A DNA stretch of 34,208 nt, taken from the NCBI GenBank assembly GCA_945862025.1, contig CAMAWU010000010.1, forward strand, positions 1 through 34,208, in the 5' to 3' direction. Source of the DNA: Ferrithrix thermotolerans DSM 19514. GTDB taxonomy: Bacteria; Actinomycetota; Acidimicrobiia; Acidimicrobiales; Ilumatobacteraceae. Under the pieces are notes generated by a model, which made no database searches, was not told the origin of the DNA, and saw only the letters and a list, made by a program, of their open reading frames with translations. The position numbers and the translations under genes are program-made. Shown here in pieces: positions 31,784 through 34,208 of this stretch (position 1 is the stretch's first letter; every line of letters begins with the position of its first letter).

Positions 31784-32683
31784 ATGAGCGCAATCATTAA
31801 CCCCGAACAACTTCAACGAGCAAAATCTGACAAAGGCTTCATCGCCGCACTCGACCAAAGTGGTGGCAGTACACCAAAAGCCCTCAAACTTTATGGCGTC
31901 GAAGAAACTGAATACAGCGGTGACGCCCAAATGTTTGACCTCATTCACGCGATGCGCTCACGCATAATTCAAAGCCCGGTGTTCACAAGCGAGCGCATTC
32001 TCGGTGCGATTCTGTTTGAAATGACGATGAATCGTAAGATCGAAGGCAAAGGCACAGCCGAATTTCTCTGGCAGAATAAGCAGATCTTGCCATTTTTGAA
32101 AGTCGACAACGGCCTCGCCGATGAAACAAATGGCGCTCAGATAATGAAGCCGATACCAGAACTCGGCACGCGGCTTGAAAGTGCAAAATCGCACGGAGTC
32201 TTCGGCACAAAAATGCGTTCAGTGATCAAACTTGCAAGTCAAACCGGTGTCGCCGATGTTGTGCGCCAGCAGTTTGAGATTGGCAAACAGATTATTTCTG
32301 CTGGTCTCGTGCCGATTATTGAGCCAGAAGTTGACATTAATAGTCCAGAAAAAAGCGCCGCAGAAATTATTTTGAAAACCGAAATAATTAGCCAACTCAA
32401 CGCTCTAAATAACGATCAAAATGTGATGCTTAAACTGACACTGCCAAACGAAACAGGGTTTTACGCAGAGTTAGTTAAGCATCCACGAGTTGTGCGGGTC
32501 GTTGCATTGTCTGGTGGTTACAGCCGTGAAGAGGCCAACAAAAAACTGGCGCTTAATCACGGCGTAATCGCAAGTTTCTCTCGCGCACTCACAGAAGGGC
32601 TTTCAGCCAAGCAATCTGAGGCCCAATTTAATGGCACTTTAGACACCACGATTCAGGCGATTTATCAGGCGTCTAATACCTAA
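31784..32683 (+). CDS. Class I fructose-bisphosphate aldolase
   Basis: The 299-residue Schiff-base aldolase begins with KGFIAALDQSGGSTPKALKLYG. It contains LGAILFEMTMNRKI, FLKVDNGLADE and VPIIEPEVDI. The lysine of VMLKLTLP (Lys217) is the expected imine-forming residue, and ALSGGYSREEANKKLA binds phosphate. It resembles the Staphylococcus-type class I enzymes (fda), which occur in many actinobacteria. It cleaves fructose 1,6-bisphosphate in glycolysis or makes it in gluconeogenesis. A strong AAAGGA stands eight bases before the ATG. Confidence 0.92.
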   Translation: MSAIINPEQLQRAKSDKGFIAALDQSGGSTPKALKLYGVEETEYSGDAQMFDLIHAMRSRIIQSPVFTSERILGAILFEMTMNRKIEGKGTAEFLWQNKQILPFLKVDNGLADETNGAQIMKPIPELGTRLESAKSHGVFGTKMRSVIKLASQTGVADVVRQQFEIGKQIISAGLVPIIEPEVDINSPEKSAAEIILKTEIISQLNALNNDQNVMLKLTLPNETGFYAELVKHPRVVRVVALSGGYSREEANKKLALNHGVIASFSRALTEGLSAKQSEAQFNGTLDTTIQAIYQASNT

Positions 32684-32765
32684 AACGATTTTGTTCAGTG
32701 ATAAAACCTATAAAAGCCATATAAAATAAGGGTCGCCTATCACCCATCTCGCATAATTTTGTGCG

Positions 32766-32771
32766 TATCAT
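32766..32771 (+). promoter_or_regulatory. Candidate -10 element (TATCAT) for HU gene
   Basis: TATCAT ends eight bases before the ATG at 32780, so the HU mRNA is probably leaderless. This supports ATG 32780 over the track start at 32759. No classical -35 was seen 17-18 bases upstream. Confidence 0.4.
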
Positions 32772-32779
32772 CTTGGCAT

Positions 32780-33130
32780 ATGAAAAAACGTGACCTCATC
32801 CAAGCAGTAGCCATCCACGCCGACGTCGACAAAAAAACAGCAACTGCTGTTGTCGAAGGCACAATTGATGTAATCCTGGCAACAGTTGCCAGTGGTGATG
32901 TCGTGAATATTTCTGGCTTCGCAAAGTTCGCCAAGAAATCGCGACCAGCGCGCATGGCTCGTAACCCAGCAACTGGTGAGCAAGTTCAAGTGAAGGCAAA
33001 GACTGTTGCAAAAATTACTGCGCTTAAAGGATTCAAAGACATCGCTCTTGGAGTCGCTTCACCACCAAAGATCATCACAGTGCGCAAGCCTGTTGCTGTT
33101 GCACCGAAAGCCAGCGCAAAACGCAGGTAA
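32780..33130 (+). CDS. hup: HU-type DNA-binding histone-like protein
   Basis: The 116-residue protein starts MKKRDLIQAVAIHADVDKKTA. I discard the seven residues upstream in the track because HU homology begins at MKKRDL and a -10 fits this ATG. ISGFAKFAKKSRPARMARNPATGEQVQVKA is the DNA-binding beta-arm region, with the Arg-Asn-Pro intercalating tip. A tail of about 25 basic and Ala/Pro-rich residues (PKIITVRKPVAVAPKASAKRR) extends beyond the standard 90, a short version of the tails found in actinobacterial HU. It compacts the nucleoid. Confidence 0.92.
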   Translation: MKKRDLIQAVAIHADVDKKTATAVVEGTIDVILATVASGDVVNISGFAKFAKKSRPARMARNPATGEQVQVKAKTVAKITALKGFKDIALGVASPPKIITVRKPVAVAPKASAKRR

Positions 33131-33136
33131 ACCTGC
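33123..33136. other. Inverted repeat at the end of hup
   Basis: GCAGGTAAACCTGC is a near-perfect inverted repeat covering the hup stop codon, followed by a weaker TAGCA...TGCTA pair in the gap before the convergent pilC-like gene. It could slow or end transcription from both sides, but no U-run follows. Confidence 0.25.
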
Positions 33137-33152
33137 ATTAGCAGCAAGTTTG

Positions 33153-34208
33153 CTAGCCAACGATTGTTACGAGTTGGAAGATCGGTAGGTACAGCGCAAT
33201 TACTGCTGTACCTACGATCACACCAAGACCCAAAATCAAATACGGTTCAATTGCCTTTGCGAAATCTTCGCCGTCGCGCTTGATGTCTTCTTCGGTGTCA
33301 GCCGCATACCGCCCAAGAACACCGGCAAGGTCTCCGGAAGCATCACCGACTGCTGCCAGATCGCGAAACACTAATGGCAACTCGTCGATACTTGAAAACG
33401 AGTCGGTAACGGATTCACCTTGTGCAATTAAATTTTGGATCCCCAGAAATGCTTCTTGAAACACCACATTGCCACTTGCCTCACCGGTCATTTCTAAAGA
33501 GTCGAGCATTGAAACTTTCGCTGTGAGCAAAGCGCTCAATGTTGCAGCACTGCGAGTAGTAATTGACCGATGAATAAGCGCACCAAGTCGAGGCACCTTT
33601 AGAAATAAATTATCTGTGATAATTCGCCCAGTTGGAATCTTTCGAAGAAGAAACAGAAGAACAATTATCAAACCCAAAACAGTAGGAAACGCCCAGGCTT
33701 GCCGAGTAAGTGTGATGCTGAGATTGACTACAAACTGAGTTAAGGCTGGAAGCGGCGCGTTGAGTTGCGAATACATGTCAACAAAGCGCGGCACCACGAA
33801 GAACACCATTGCCAGCAAAACCGTGATCGTTGTTGACATAACCGCTAACGGATATTGAACTGCGCGCTTAAGATTTTTTCGCAATCGAATTTGAGCATCG
33901 CACAAATCAATAATGCCCTTAAATGTTGCAACTAGTGACCCTGTGGCCTCGCCAGCTTTGATCATCGCAGTCGGAACTTTGCCGAGACGATGCTGTTGAG
34001 CAACGAATGCGTCGCCGACGCCCATTCCTGCTTCGAGATCAAGTCGAATTTTTGTCATGACTCGCGCCGGTCGCTTGCCTGGTCGTTGATCTGTAATTAG
34101 TTCGCAAGCCTCCGGAAGTCGGATACCACTGGTCAACAAACTTGAAAGATTACGAGAGATCCAGAGCACTTCTTCTAGTGGCAATCTTGGATGAATGAAA
34201 TCTAAATC
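33153..34208 (-). CDS. Type IV pilus/type II secretion inner-membrane protein (PilC/GspF), 5' end outside window
   Basis: The frame stays open to the right edge, so the gene is cut by the window and its N-terminus is missing; the track's TTG 34184 is only the first start-like codon. About 350 residues are visible. There are two T2SSF domains (LSSLLTSGIRLPEACELI and AATLSALLTAKVSMLDSLEM), each followed by conserved GEATGSL / GDASGDLAGVL loops, and three transmembrane helices (about residues 110-135, 165-185 and 310-335 in track numbering). PilC/GspF anchors the assembly ATPase of pili or secretion pseudopili. Other pil genes are probably just beyond the window. It converges on hup. Confidence 0.9.
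   Translation of the reverse strand, partial: DLDFIHPRLPLEEVLWISRNLSSLLTSGIRLPEACELITDQRPGKRPARVMTKIRLDLEAGMGVGDAFVAQQHRLGKVPTAMIKAGEATGSLVATFKGIIDLCDAQIRLRKNLKRAVQYPLAVMSTTITVLLAMVFFVVPRFVDMYSQLNAPLPALTQFVVNLSITLTRQAWAFPTVLGLIIVLLFLLRKIPTGRIITDNLFLKVPRLGALIHRSITTRSAATLSALLTAKVSMLDSLEMTGEASGNVVFQEAFLGIQNLIAQGESVTDSFSSIDELPLVFRDLAAVGDASGDLAGVLGRYAADTEEDIKRDGEDFAKAIEPYLILGLGVIVGTAVIALYLPIFQLVTIVG

Overview
The window looks like an actinobacterial chromosome of moderate GC with very tight gene packing. Lineage markers are a mycoredoxin-type CGYC glutaredoxin, an SCO6745-family protein, a DUF4395 protein, DUF2071, and two secreted domains resembling neocarzinostatin. An aquatic acidimicrobial (Ilumatobacter-like) or related planktonic actinobacterium would fit, and a DMSP demethylase gene suggests contact with algal or marine/brackish organic sulfur. 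The taxonomic placement is inference. I saw no rRNA, tRNA, CRISPR array, insertion sequence or phage gene. No gene-free stretch exceeds 300 bases; the longest (295 bases, 12910-13204) holds the remnant of a small reading frame.

Layout. (1) 1-4448: two secreted neocarzinostatin-fold proteins diverge from a complete haem-type ABC importer (hmuTUV). (2) 4445-6709: a minus-strand set with an FAD-linked D-lactate/glycolate-type dehydrogenase, an AlkB dioxygenase and mycoredoxin. (3) 6780-7727: a homocysteine S-methyltransferase-family enzyme with an altered zinc site. (4) 7738-15079: a minus-strand operon for a pseudaminic-acid-type nonulosonate (pseC, pseF, pseA, a HisH/HisF-like ammonia-supplying pair, a fused pseG-pseH, and pseI). 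The acetamidino module suggests an amidinated sugar. pseB and the glycosyltransferase are not in the window. (5) 15148-21555: DUF4395 behind an IscR-like palindrome, a Baeyer-Villiger-type monooxygenase, two tiny membrane proteins, DUF2071 and membrane proteins, an alpha/beta hydrolase, and a peptidase-S51-like protein fused to a cysteinyl-tRNA-synthetase-type C-terminal domain. (6) 21568-26221: a zinc-type ABC importer co-transcribed with two Gfo/Idh/MocA oxidoreductases. (7) 26287-31707: an SCO6745 protein, then a divergon. One arm is DUF2182-DUF1326-dmdA, the other is an XRE regulator plus acuI. Both arms appear to be driven by one symmetric bidirectional promoter. (8) 31784-34208: class I aldolase, HU, and the 3' part of a pilC/gspF gene that runs off the window.

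The most notable points are the DMSP divergon with its palindromic shared -10 and leaderless starts, the neocarzinostatin-like proteins next to haem uptake, the acetamidino-pseudaminate operon with its PseG-PseH fusion, the S51/CysS-C fusion, and a recurring TAnnnT element 7-8 bases upstream of start codons that points to widespread leaderless transcription.
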